Below are positions 8,204 through 16,474 of a stretch of DNA of 64,000 nt, piece by piece. Numbering within the stretch: position 1 is the first letter of the stretch; every line of letters starts with the position of its first letter. This DNA is from Mycobacterium sp. 852002-10029_SCH5224772 (lineage in GTDB: Bacteria > Actinomycetota > Actinomycetes > Mycobacteriales > Mycobacteriaceae). The position numbers and the translations under genes were made by a program. Below the pieces are notes generated by a model. That model did no database searches, was not told where the DNA came from, and worked only from the letters and a program-made list of their open reading frames with translations. Location: positions 248,001 through 312,000 of the forward strand of contig NZ_LZHT01000041.1 of the NCBI RefSeq assembly GCF_001667315.1, read 5' to 3'.

Positions 8204-8919
8204 TGAATACACGGAATGTGTTGACCGTCCGGTCGATGCGCCGACTGCCGCTGCCCTTGCTGGCAGCGGCAGCGGTTTTCGGTGCGTCTGTCGTGAGCGC
8301 GCCGTCGGCGGCGGCGGAACCGTGTCCCGACGTCGAGGTGGTGTTTGCACGGGGATCCGGTGAGCCGACCGGCATCGGCGGCATCGGTCGGCCCTTCGTG
8401 GACGCGCTGCGCTCGCAGATCGGCGCCAAGTCGCTGACGGTGTATGCGGTCAATTACCCCGCCAGCACCGACTTTGACAATCCCGCTTTCCCGGCGACGG
8501 TCATCGACGGAATTCGCGACGCCAGTTCGCACATCGAGTCGATGGTGGCGAACTGTCCCAACACCCGCGAGGTGCTCGGCGGCTACTCACAGGGCGCCGC
8601 GGTGGCCGGCTACACCACCTCGGCCGCAGTGCCACCGGGGGTTCCCGCAGCCAAGGTGCCGCCGCCGATGCCGGCGGACATCGCAAATCACGTCGCCGCC
8701 GTCGCGCTGTTCGGCACGCCGTCGGGGCAGTTCCTGCAGAAGTACAACGCGCCGCCGCTCGCCATCGGGCCGTTGTATCAGCCCAAGACGATCCAACTGT
8801 GCGCGGCGGAGGACCCGGTCTGCGTCAGCGGCGGCGGCGGCGGACTGGCCGCCCACACCTCCTATCCGGCGAACGGCATGACAAACCAAGCCGCCGACTT
8901 CGTCTCCAGCCGCCTGTAG
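8203..8919 (+). CDS. secreted cutinase family serine esterase
   Basis: 238 residues. A Sec signal peptide spans about 1-38 (RRLPLPLLAAAAVFGASVV, cleavage after the AAA stretch before EPCPD). The mature enzyme has the cutinase features: first cysteine in the CPDVEVVFARGSGE strand, nucleophile S129 in GGYSQG, an aspartate in AAEDPVC and the catalytic histidine in LAAHTSYP. Mycobacterial cutinase-like proteins hydrolyse lipids and esters outside the cell. The start overlaps the CsbD stop codon. The gene is followed 6 nt later by an SDR gene on the same strand. Confidence 0.92.
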   Translation: MNTRNVLTVRSMRRLPLPLLAAAAVFGASVVSAPSAAAEPCPDVEVVFARGSGEPTGIGGIGRPFVDALRSQIGAKSLTVYAVNYPASTDFDNPAFPATVIDGIRDASSHIESMVANCPNTREVLGGYSQGAAVAGYTTSAAVPPGVPAAKVPPPMPADIANHVAAVALFGTPSGQFLQKYNAPPLAIGPLYQPKTIQLCAAEDPVCVSGGGGGLAAHTSYPANGMTNQAADFVSSRL

Positions 8920-8925
8920 GACGCC

Positions 8926-9912
8926 ATGCGGGTTCTGATCACGGGCGGTACGGGCTTTGTCGGCGGGTGGACCGCCAAGGCCATTTCCGATGCGGGGCAC
9001 TCGGTGAGGTTTCTCGTCCGCAACCCGGCGAAGCTGCAGACCACCGTCGCGAAGCTGGGCGTGGACACCTCGGACTGCGCCGTCGCGGACATCACCGACC
9101 GCGTCGCGACACGGGAGGCGTTGCAAGGATGCGACGCCGTCGTGCACAGCGCCGCCCTGGTCGCCACCGACCCGCGCCAAACGCCCGAGATGCTCGCCAC
9201 CAACATGCAGGGTGCCCAGAACGTGCTCGGCCAGTCCGTCGAACTCGGTTTGGATCCCATCGTCCATGTGTCGAGTTTCACCGCGCTGTTCCATCCTGAC
9301 CTGGAGACGCTGACGGCGGACCTGCCGGTGGTGGGCGGGGCGGACGGATACGGAACGTCCAAGGCGCAGGTCGAGATCTACGCCCGGGGACTGCAGGACG
9401 CGGGCGCGCCGGTCAACATCACCTATCCCGGCATGGTGCTCGGTCCGCCGGTCGGCGACCAATTCGGTGAAGCCGGCGAAGGTGTGCGAGCCGCCGTGCA
9501 GATGCATGCGATTCCGGGACGCAGCGCGGCGTGGCTCATCGTCGACGTCCGCGACTTGGCCGCGCTGCACGCGGCGTTGCTCGAGCCCGGGCGCGGGCCG
9601 CGGCGCTACACCGCCGGCGGGCACCGGGTGCCCGCGGCCGACCTCGCGAACCTGCTCGGCCAGGTGGCCGGGACGCCGATGGTGGCCGTCCCGATCCCGG
9701 ACACCGCGCTGCGGGTGGCGGGGGCGGTGCTGGATCGGGCGAACCGCTTCCTGCCCTTCGAGACCCCGTTCACCTGGGCGGGAATGCAGTACTACACCCA
9801 GATGCCGGCGTCCGACGATTCCCCGAGCGAACGAGAACTGGGCATCACCTACCGGGATCCCCACCAGACGGTGGCGGACACGTTCACGGCGATGCGCGCG
9901 GAAAGCGGCTAG
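8926..9912 (+). CDS. NAD(P)-dependent epimerase/dehydratase (extended SDR)
   Basis: 328 residues with the extended SDR Rossmann motif GGTGFVGG at 7-14, an active-site serine in HVSSFTAL and the YxxxK pair in DGYGTSKAQVE. The fold matches 3-beta-hydroxysteroid dehydrogenase/dihydroflavonol-reductase-like SDRs. The start is 6 nt after the cutinase stop, so CsbD-cutinase-SDR probably form one transcript. The natural substrate cannot be named from sequence. Confidence 0.85.
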   Translation: MRVLITGGTGFVGGWTAKAISDAGHSVRFLVRNPAKLQTTVAKLGVDTSDCAVADITDRVATREALQGCDAVVHSAALVATDPRQTPEMLATNMQGAQNVLGQSVELGLDPIVHVSSFTALFHPDLETLTADLPVVGGADGYGTSKAQVEIYARGLQDAGAPVNITYPGMVLGPPVGDQFGEAGEGVRAAVQMHAIPGRSAAWLIVDVRDLAALHAALLEPGRGPRRYTAGGHRVPAADLANLLGQVAGTPMVAVPIPDTALRVAGAVLDRANRFLPFETPFTWAGMQYYTQMPASDDSPSERELGITYRDPHQTVADTFTAMRAESG

Positions 9913-9924
9913 CCGCAACGTTGC

Positions 9925-10314
9925 TCACGCGGCGGGCATAATCTCCACGCCGACGTGCACCTTGTCGATGCCGCCGCGGATGATCGTGTGCGCATAGAAC
10001 CACCACGCGTGATACCAGTACCGCTTGAGGACGGCGTTGTAGACCCGCCGCGTCTCGGACTTCGGGAGCACCCGCGCGACGGCCTCGACCCCGTCACTCT
10101 TGGGCTTGCCCAGCGCCGTGCTCCTGGCGATCGTCACCCTGGCGGTGTTGTTGATCCGCTTGGTTTTCCACGAGCCGTCGTCGGTGATCACCAACAGCTT
10201 GCCGTCGCCGGCGGGCGCTGCCCAGATCGGCGTCGGTTTGGGCCGGCCGTCTTTGGTGAACGTGGTCAAGAGCAGGTACTTGGATCGAACGACGTCGGTG
10301 AAGGTGGGGGCCAC
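9925..10314 (-). CDS. PPOX-class (F420-/FMN-binding split-barrel) protein
   Basis: 129 residues from a GTG start. The N-terminal pattern SKYLLLTTFTKDGRPKPTPIW and the later TRRVYNAVLKRYW match the split beta-barrel PPOX family, which in mycobacteria often binds F420. A biliverdin-reductase or related deazaflavin-linked role is possible but not shown. It is divergent from the TetR gene at 10463, and the palindrome at 10403-10426 lies 89 nt upstream of its start, so it may belong to the same regulon. Confidence 0.78.
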   Translation of the reverse strand: MAPTFTDVVRSKYLLLTTFTKDGRPKPTPIWAAPAGDGKLLVITDDGSWKTKRINNTARVTIARSTALGKPKSDGVEAVARVLPKSETRRVYNAVLKRYWYHAWWFYAHTIIRGGIDKVHVGVEIMPAA

Positions 10315-10402
10315 TGCCTTGCCTTCCTGTAGATCGGGGCATTAGCAACTCAATTGCCCGATCACCCGACTTCCTAATCGCGGCGGTTCGACGCTGGGCT
10401 AA

Positions 10403-10426
10403 GCTTTTGGGCGACTGCCCAAAAGC
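10403..10426. promoter_or_regulatory. TetR operator between PPOX gene and tetR
   Basis: Perfect inverted repeat with arms GCTTTTGGGC and GCCCAAAAGC separated by GACT, 37 nt before the TetR ATG. Its core TTTGGGC-N4-GCCCAAA recurs exactly upstream of the P450 gene at 12304-12321, identifying both as sites for one regulator. Confidence 0.8.
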
Positions 10427-10462
10427 CGGCTCTCGACATCCTTTGTGGGAAAGACGCATACC

Positions 10463-11047
10463 ATGACCGCCTCCCGACGGCCGAAGACGCGAGACTCCAA
10501 CACTCGCGACCTGCTGATCGACGCGACGGTCCAGATCATGGTCGAGGACGGATACGCAGCGGCCACCTCGCGGCGGGTGGCGAACGAAGCCGGCGTCAAA
10601 CCGGCGTTGGTCCACTATTACTTCCCCACCATGGACGAGCTGTATCTGGACGTGTTCCGGCGCGGCGCCGCCGCCTATCTGGAGCGTCAAAGGCAAGCGT
10701 TGGCCTCCGACCGCCCGCTGCACGCGTTCTGGGACACGCTGATCGAGCCGAAGGACACCCGACTGCTGCTGGAGTTCATGGGGCTCGCCAATCATCGCAA
10801 GGAGATCGCCGCAGAGATTGCGGCCTGGTCGGAGCGGTGGCGCGAAACACAAACCACCGCACTGAATTTCATCTTTCGCGAACATGGGTTGGACAAGAGC
10901 GAATTCCCGCCCGCCGGCATCGCGGTCATCATCGCCGCGATCGGTCGCATGCTCATCCTGGAACAAGCGCTGGGCACCACGGGGGGTCATCACGAAGCCG
11001 TCGCACTGGTCAACCGGCTCATCGACCGGTTCGAGATGCCGAAGTAG
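10463..11047 (+). CDS. TetR/AcrR family transcriptional regulator
   Basis: 194 residues. The N-terminal helix-turn-helix reads AAATSRRVANEAGVKPALVHYYFPTMDEL, a standard TetR DNA-binding domain. ATG 10463 is chosen because GGAAAG lies 9 nt upstream; a GTG at 10445 would place that site inside the gene. It has a perfect palindrome in its own promoter and a second copy at the P450 gene convergent downstream, so it is predicted to repress itself, the P450 and perhaps the PPOX gene. The ligand is unknown. Confidence 0.9.
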   Translation: MTASRRPKTRDSNTRDLLIDATVQIMVEDGYAAATSRRVANEAGVKPALVHYYFPTMDELYLDVFRRGAAAYLERQRQALASDRPLHAFWDTLIEPKDTRLLLEFMGLANHRKEIAAEIAAWSERWRETQTTALNFIFREHGLDKSEFPPAGIAVIIAAIGRMLILEQALGTTGGHHEAVALVNRLIDRFEMPK

Positions 11048-11053
11048 CGCCGG

Positions 11054-12256
11054 CTAGGGCAACACGACCCGCAAGCGCTCCCAGCCGCGCACGGTCGACG
11101 TCGACGCCAATTGCGCAGTGTCGTAGTCGATGTCCCATTCGGGCCATCGGTTGAGGATCTCGTCCAGCGCGATGCGGCCTTCGAGGCGGGCCAAATTGGC
11201 GCCCAGGCAGTAGTGCACGCCCTTCCCGAACGTGATGTGCGAGATGTTGTCGCGGCGGATGTTGTAAGTGTCGGGATCGGTGTAGCGGCGGGGGTCGCGG
11301 TTGGCGGCGCCGAACAGCAGCAGCATGGCGCTGCCGGCCGGGACCGTCGTGCCGTAACACTCGAAATCCTGTGCCATCCAACGGGCGACGTGGGGCCCGG
11401 TCGGTTCGAATCGCAGGGCCTCATCGACGGTGCGGGTCAACAGCGACCGGTCCTGGCACACCTCGCGGCGCTGGTCGGGATGCTCGGCGAGCACCTTGGC
11501 CAGCCAGCCGATCAACCGGCCGGTCGTCTCGTTGCCCGCCCCGGCGACCACCTGCGTGTAGTGCAGCACCTCTTTGCGGGTCAGCTTGCGGTGCACGCCC
11601 TTCTCGTCGTCGAACTCGACGTTCAGCAGCGTCGTCATCAGGTCGTCGGACGGATTGTTGGATCGCCACTCGACATAGTCGGCGTAGATCCGGCCGTCGG
11701 CGATGGAGTCGGCGTTGGCTACCTTCAGCGGCGCGCCCGGCTTGGTGCGCAGGTTGGCGTCGTTGGCATCGCGCACCGAAACCTGTTCGGATTCCGGGAT
11801 TCCCAGCAGCATCCCGATCACCCGCATCGGCATCATCGAAGCCAGTTCGGCGATGATGTCAAATCCTCCGGACCCGACGAGCGGGTCCAGGCACCGAACG
11901 CAGTACTGGCGGATCTGGTCCTCGAGGGCGGCCATCCGGCGGGGCGTGAAGACGCGGGACATCAGGCCGCGCAGCCTCGTGTGCTCGGGCGGGTCCTGGA
12001 ACATCATGACGCCGCCGGGCATGTCGAACTTCGACTGGACCAGCTCGAGGATGTCGCTTCGCTTACTGGAGAAGGATTCCCAGTTGGCCAATCCGCGCTC
12101 GACGTCAGAATGCCGTGACAGCGCCCAGAAGTCGTACCGCTCGTTGTAGTAGATCGGGGCTTCTTCGCGCAGCCGCGCATAGATCGGATACGGGTCGGCG
12201 TTGATGCCCACGTCATAGGGGTCGTAGTAGACGTCCGTGTCGTTGGTGACGGTCAT
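11054..12256 (-). CDS. cytochrome P450
   Basis: 400 residues. Landmarks of a bacterial class I P450 are present: I-helix AGAGNETTG, ExxR in EALRFEP, and the heme-binding loop FGKGVHYCLGANLARLE with the cysteine thiolate. The ATG at 12254-12256 is preferred because GAGGA lies just upstream; an in-frame ATG at 12286 would add ten residues without such a site. A TTTGGGC-type palindrome 48 nt upstream matches the operator of the convergent TetR gene, so expression is probably derepressed by its ligand, possibly the P450 substrate. No ferredoxin gene is adjacent. Substrate not determinable. Confidence 0.92.
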   Translation of the reverse strand: MTVTNDTDVYYDPYDVGINADPYPIYARLREEAPIYYNERYDFWALSRHSDVERGLANWESFSSKRSDILELVQSKFDMPGGVMMFQDPPEHTRLRGLMSRVFTPRRMAALEDQIRQYCVRCLDPLVGSGGFDIIAELASMMPMRVIGMLLGIPESEQVSVRDANDANLRTKPGAPLKVANADSIADGRIYADYVEWRSNNPSDDLMTTLLNVEFDDEKGVHRKLTRKEVLHYTQVVAGAGNETTGRLIGWLAKVLAEHPDQRREVCQDRSLLTRTVDEALRFEPTGPHVARWMAQDFECYGTTVPAGSAMLLLFGAANRDPRRYTDPDTYNIRRDNISHITFGKGVHYCLGANLARLEGRIALDEILNRWPEWDIDYDTAQLASTSTVRGWERLRVVLP

Positions 12257-12303
12257 CGATTCCTCACTTCGGGCAGCCGCCGGCATCCCCGCAACCCATT
12301 GAC

Positions 12304-12321
12304 TTTGGGCGATCGCCCAAA
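12304..12321. promoter_or_regulatory. TetR operator upstream of P450 gene
   Basis: An 18-bp perfect palindrome, TTTGGGCGATCGCCCAAA, lying 48-65 nt upstream of the P450 start codon. Arms are identical to the inner seven bases of the operator at 10403-10426, with the same 4-nt spacer length. Confidence 0.8.
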
Positions 12322-12403
12322 ATCGTGGCGCAGGCCATGTCTAGCAGCATCTCCGCGAATTCGTCAAGACCGCCGAGCCGGCTGTCGCCGCGGTCGCCGC
12401 TCT

Positions 12404-14446
12404 TTAACGGGTCGGGGCGGTCAGCGCGTCGACGTGGTAGTGGCTGGCGGTCCAGGGCGGCGAGTCTGGGGTGGGCGTGAGGGTGATCGTCAGCTGCGCT
12501 TTTCCCGCGGTGACCGATTGCGGCACCAGGTAGGTGTCGTCCAGCCAGCGGTGAAAGGTGTTGCTGCGCGGCTGTAGCCACGTACCCACCGGCACGCCGT
12601 CCACCGCGACGTCGGCCGATTGAAAGCCGGTCGCCTGGTCCGACGTGCGCCGCAGCAGGACGCCGTGGTTGTCGGGGTCAACCTGGACACGGAAAGTGAT
12701 CGCGCTTCCGGTGCTGCGGACCGAGCCGGCGACGGGCAGGGTGTCCTCGGTGCCCTCGTATTCGGTGACCAGCAGCTGATCGGTGCCGTCGGTGTCGGCG
12801 TAGCCGTGCAGGACTCGATTGAGCGGATCGGTGGGGCGGACGTCGTCGCCGCCGGTCACGTCTGCGTCCGGCTGCGTGTAAAGGAACGCGGTTGAGCTGT
12901 AATCGGGTTGGACCATGTTGCGTTTGCCGTGCTCGATGCCGAAGCGGAGCGCGGAGTGATAACCGATCGCGTCGGCGAGCATGATCCGGTAGACGGCGAC
13001 GCAGTAGTCCGCGCATCCACCGGTGGCCGTGCGTTGGTCGGGTTGGCCGTTGAGGGGGTCGCTGAAGTGGGTGCCGTCTTTGAAGTACCAGCCGCCCTCG
13101 TACAGGTCCTCGGTGCCGGTGCCGTACCACTGCGGGGATCCGGCGCCGTCGGTGTAGACCCGCTCGGCCCCCTCGAGAAAGTAGGGGGCGTCGTCACTGA
13201 ACGCTGTCTTGGTTCGCTGACCACGTATGGTCTGGCTGACGCCCACGAATTTGCCACGGCCCTGCTCTTCGGCGAACACCCAGTCCCGGCCCACGGCCGT
13301 CGGGCCGGCGTGTGAGCGCGCGGTGAAGTAGCCGGCTCGACCACTGGCCAGCGCCGCCGCCCATTGGGCGTCGGGTGTGATCGTGACGTCGCCGGCTATC
13401 CCCGATACCGCAGCGTCGGTGGTGTTGACGAGCATGACGCGGAACGAGTTCGCGAAAGGCATTGGCCACCAATCCTGTAACGCCAGGGACCCGTCGGGCT
13501 GTGGGACGGCCGCGAACATCAACGAACGCACGGAGTTGGTGCCGAGTCCCACGCCGAAGAATTCCCCGAGTGGCGAGTCGACCATGGTCCGGCCGTCGAA
13601 CTCGATGTGCAATCGCAATCCGGTCAACGGTTGATCCGCCGGTGCCGGCAGCTGCAGGCGCAGCGCCGAGATGCTGCCCGTGCCACTCGATTCGGCGATG
13701 GTTTGTTCGGAGCCCGCGAGGAGGTCGACGATCCGAATGTGATGCGCCGCAGAGCCTGCCGTCGGTTTGGGGTCGGCGGTTCCCGCGGCGCGAAAGGTGT
13801 CGAGCACATCGAGCGCGGGATCGGCCGGCGAGAAGGTGCTTACCCCCTCGGCGTTCGGGAATTGTCGATAGTCGACGTGGTAATACTCCAAATGGGATGC
13901 GACGCTGATCCGCATCAACCGTCGATACGGCATCGGCACCTTGATATAGACCCCGCCCGGCGACTGCGCGGCGTTGGCCACCAGCGGCCACACGAATGGG
14001 GCCCCCAGTTTGCCGTCGACCAGCGATTGCAATGGCGCGTCGACGACGGCCTGCCCATCCAACTCGATGCGGATGTGCCCGATGGCACGAACATTGCCGC
14101 CGTCGCGGGTCAGCCAGATCGAATCAACCTCTCCGGCACCGTGATCCTCCGCGATGACGCAGCCGGCGCCGCCTGAGGCCAAACACCCGCCGGTGCCATT
14201 CTTATTGCCCGTGGAAACGTCGAAATCGCCGCCGCTGCGATCGAAACTCGACACCTGCAGAGTCTGCGAGCCGGCGTCCAGATAGGGCAGCCGATCCAAC
14301 CGACGATAGGTGTCCCAGCCGATCATCCTTTCGCCGAAGACGTTGATCGTCGGCTCGGCCGGCGCCGCGGCGGCGGCGATGACAGTTGCGGCCGCCCACA
14401 GCATTAACGCGCAGGCCGCAGTCCACGCTCGACAAGCCACCGGCAT
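12404..14446 (-). CDS. secreted DUF2961 / GH172 family glycoside hydrolase
   Basis: 680 residues with an N-terminal signal peptide (hydrophobic 8-29, Ala-rich cleavage region). The family signature is very clear: FLEGAERVYTDG with E425, then GTGTEDLY with E446. The two glutamates are 21 apart, the same spacing as the catalytic pair reported for the GH172 founder (alpha-D-fructofuranosidase, E270/E291). GH172/DUF2961 enzymes cleave alpha-D-fructofuranosides or alpha-D-arabinofuranosides, and some degrade mycobacterial D-arabinan. An exported enzyme in a Mycobacterium therefore suggests arabinogalactan or lipoarabinomannan trimming. The gene stands alone between the P450 operator and a 280-nt gap. 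Confidence 0.85.
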   Translation of the reverse strand: MPVACRAWTAACALMLWAAATVIAAAAAPAEPTINVFGERMIGWDTYRRLDRLPYLDAGSQTLQVSSFDRSGGDFDVSTGNKNGTGGCLASGGAGCVIAEDHGAGEVDSIWLTRDGGNVRAIGHIRIELDGQAVVDAPLQSLVDGKLGAPFVWPLVANAAQSPGGVYIKVPMPYRRLMRISVASHLEYYHVDYRQFPNAEGVSTFSPADPALDVLDTFRAAGTADPKPTAGSAAHHIRIVDLLAGSEQTIAESSGTGSISALRLQLPAPADQPLTGLRLHIEFDGRTMVDSPLGEFFGVGLGTNSVRSLMFAAVPQPDGSLALQDWWPMPFANSFRVMLVNTTDAAVSGIAGDVTITPDAQWAAALASGRAGYFTARSHAGPTAVGRDWVFAEEQGRGKFVGVSQTIRGQRTKTAFSDDAPYFLEGAERVYTDGAGSPQWYGTGTEDLYEGGWYFKDGTHFSDPLNGQPDQRTATGGCADYCVAVYRIMLADAIGYHSALRFGIEHGKRNMVQPDYSSTAFLYTQPDADVTGGDDVRPTDPLNRVLHGYADTDGTDQLLVTEYEGTEDTLPVAGSVRSTGSAITFRVQVDPDNHGVLLRRTSDQATGFQSADVAVDGVPVGTWLQPRSNTFHRWLDDTYLVPQSVTAGKAQLTITLTPTPDSPPWTASHYHVDALTAPTR

Positions 14447-14684
14447 AGCCAGAAAGCTTACTTTTCGTTGGAATCAAACTCCGGCCCGCCGGCGCGAAAT
14501 ACATTCGAGGTGTTGCGCGTTTGCCCCTGCGGCCGGGATTGGCCATGCCGACACGATTGCCGAATCGGGCCAGGGCCTTTTACCGGGCGAACAATCCGAG
14601 CCCCGGCGAACTTCAATCAGTTGACGTAATTCGCCGCTATTTCGCTGAATCCCATGGCATTCCGCATTGTACTCACGTAATATA

Positions 14685-14721
14685 ACGCTCCTCGGGCGTA
14701 AGAATTCTCCTACGGAAGGAG
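14685..14721 (+). promoter_or_regulatory. leader hairpins enclosing the Shine-Dalgarno of the small lipoprotein gene
   Basis: Two short stem-loops lie directly before ATG 14727. The first pairs ACGC (14685-14688) with GCGT (14696-14699). The second pairs CTCCT (14707-14711) with AGGAG (14717-14721) around a 5-nt loop; that AGGAG is the ribosome binding site. The rest of the 14447-14684 gap shows no gene. Confidence 0.4.
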
Positions 14722-14726
14722 TGGTT

Positions 14727-14849
14727 ATGTCTGGTTTGAAATACAAGGTCGTTCTCGGCCTGATCCTCACCTTCACCGCCATCACGGCCTCCGGTTGCAC
14801 ATTTCCGCTGACCATCGACTGCGGACCGAATCTGACCTGCACTCCGTAG
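14727..14849 (+). CDS. very small lipoprotein
   Basis: A 40-residue protein too short for most gene finders. KYK at 5-7 is followed by a hydrophobic segment (VVLGLILTFTAITA) and a lipobox ending SGC with the modified cysteine at C24, leaving a mature peptide of only 17 residues with two further cysteines (C32, C38) that could form a disulphide. A strong GGAAGGAG precedes the ATG by 5-7 nt. It would be lipidated and anchored in the cell envelope. No family recognised; toxin-antidote (entericidin-like) or stress lipoproteins have this size. Confidence 0.65.
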   Translation: MSGLKYKVVLGLILTFTAITASGCTFPLTIDCGPNLTCTP

Positions 14850-15129
14850 GTCCACTACGCGGCCGAAAAGACCTCAACAACGGCACCCTTTTGCGCCTTT
14901 AATGGCATTGGGTGCCAGTTCATCCCACGGCCGAAGGCGATGCCGTGACAGCGACAGCGCGTCCATGTCTCGTGAAAGTGACTGGGCACCAACACTTTAG
15001 CAGTTCGCGTTGGTGTTGTTCCGGCCGGCTCAACAAGGCCGGCACCTAAGCGACGCGAGGGCGTGCGCATCCTGCGGGCCGTGCGCACGCTCTTCGCGAA
15101 TTGCTTGCTGACCTTCGTGCGGATTCGCG

Positions 15130-15325
15130 GTAGACTAATCGCCTCAGCGAAACAGCGTTTGAAAGCGGTTGGCCCCGGCGCCCTGGCAGTTCGGGTGGGG
15201 GAATTCGTGTGGTGGGAATCCGGTGAGCAATTCCATGCTTACAGCCGTTGGCCGTCACTGTGACAAATTCGCCTAAGCCACTGGGGCGCAAGAGAATCAC
15301 TTCCGGGTGCCACCTCCGAGTGATA
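15130..15325 (+). promoter_or_regulatory. orphan cobalamin-riboswitch-like element (possibly degenerate)
   Basis: Within a 576-nt gene-free gap, three blocks typical of the cobalamin aptamer occur in the right order on the plus strand: GGGAATCCGGTGAG (15214-15227), CACTGTGA (15256-15263) and AAGCCACTGG (15275-15284). Against it, the stem normally formed by CCGG and a downstream CCGG is not complementary here (UUCC instead), and no clear B12 box follows. No metabolic gene lies downstream on this strand: only a 13-codon ORF (15326-15367), then DNA antisense to the Prim-Pol gene. A decayed or antisense-controlling riboswitch are both possible. The remainder of 14850-15425 shows no convincing gene. 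Confidence 0.4.
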
Positions 15326-15425
15326 ATGTTTGAGGTGCTCGCATGGGCACGCGGTTCAGCAATGTGAGAGGGGTAGCCGCGGGCCCACGGGCGACCTCAG
15401 ATGCCAGTTGCCCCAAGTCGATCCC

Positions 15426-16448
15426 TCAATTTTTCAAATCCCGATCCCGGCTGGGCTGAACGCGTTTGGGCTCCCCGGGCATCTTCGGATAATTCGGCGG
15501 ATAGGGCATGTCGCCGAGCCCCCGTTCTTCGTCTGCCGCAGCCATCTCCAGCAGGGATGTGATCGACTGGGCCGCATCATCCATTGCGGCCCAAGGGTCT
15601 TCCCGGTTCGAGACCAGATCGGGCACGGTCGCCATGGTGTACTCGTCGGGCTCGGCGCTGGCCAGCTCGTCCCATGTCAGCGGCATCGACACCGTGGCGA
15701 TCGGTGTGCGCCGCACCGAGTATGCCGACGCCATGGTGCGGTCCCGGGCGTTTTGGTTGAAGTCGACGAAGATGCGCTCGCCCCGTTCTTCCTTCCACCA
15801 CGCCGTGGTGACCGCGTCGGGCGCGCGGCGCTCCACTTCACGGGCCAGCGCGATGCCCGCGCGGCGCACTTCGATGAAATCCCAGTCGGCGGCGATCCGC
15901 AGGAAGACGTGGATCCCGCGGCCGCCGGACGTCTTGGGGTATCCCACCAGACCGAGCTCGTCGAGGAGCGGGCGCAACACGTCGACCGCCACGGTGCGCG
16001 CCTGTTCGAACGCGACGCCGGGCTGCGGATCCAGATCGATGCGCAGCTCGTCGGGGTGGTCGGTGTCCGGGCAACGCACCTGCCACGGGTGCAGGGTGAC
16101 CGTGCCCATCTGTGCCGCCCAGACGATCGCCGCGGGGTGGGTCACCTTCAGCGCGTCGGCGGTCCGCCCCGACGGGAACATCACCTGGCAGGTCTCCAAG
16201 TAGTCGGGATGGTGCTGCGGAATCCGCTTTTGGTAGATCTCCTCACCGTCGATGCCGTCCGGGAAACGCTGCAGGTGGCTGGGCCGGTCGCGCAGCGTGT
16301 CGAGCATCGGGCCGCCCGCGACGGCGCGGTAGTAGTCCACCAGGTGCCGCTTGGTGCCCTTGGACCCCAGCTTGGGGAAATACACCTTGTCGGGATTGGT
16401 CAGGCGGACCGCAATACCGTCGACGTCGACCTCTTCTGCCGCAGCCAT
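15426..16448 (-). CDS. Prim-PolC: LigD-like polymerase/primase domain protein
   Basis: 340 residues, a stand-alone archaeo-eukaryotic primase-type polymerase (PolDom). The metal-binding DLD is at D138-D140 (RIDLDPQPG), the SGGRGIH motif with the nucleotide-contacting histidine is at 174-180, and the third acidic residue is D229 in FVDFNQN. It lacks ligase and nuclease domains. It is divergent from ligC with 26 nt between starts, the same arrangement as Rv3730c/Rv3731 of M. tuberculosis. Prim-PolC and LigC have been linked to gap filling and sealing in mycobacterial base excision repair. Confidence 0.92.
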   Translation of the reverse strand: MAAAEEVDVDGIAVRLTNPDKVYFPKLGSKGTKRHLVDYYRAVAGGPMLDTLRDRPSHLQRFPDGIDGEEIYQKRIPQHHPDYLETCQVMFPSGRTADALKVTHPAAIVWAAQMGTVTLHPWQVRCPDTDHPDELRIDLDPQPGVAFEQARTVAVDVLRPLLDELGLVGYPKTSGGRGIHVFLRIAADWDFIEVRRAGIALAREVERRAPDAVTTAWWKEERGERIFVDFNQNARDRTMASAYSVRRTPIATVSMPLTWDELASAEPDEYTMATVPDLVSNREDPWAAMDDAAQSITSLLEMAAADEERGLGDMPYPPNYPKMPGEPKRVQPSRDRDLKN

Positions 16449-16474
16449 ACCACTGATTCCAGCACAATCAGGCT

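Noticed and set aside
8587..9918. 443-codon minus-strand frame over the cutinase and SDR genes
   Set aside because: Runs through two convincing genes on the other strand; composition typical of a shadow frame.
15046..15300. ORFs on both strands in the 14850-15425 gap
   Set aside because: Arginine-rich translations without a ribosome binding site or recognisable domain; the region is better explained by structured RNA-like sequence.
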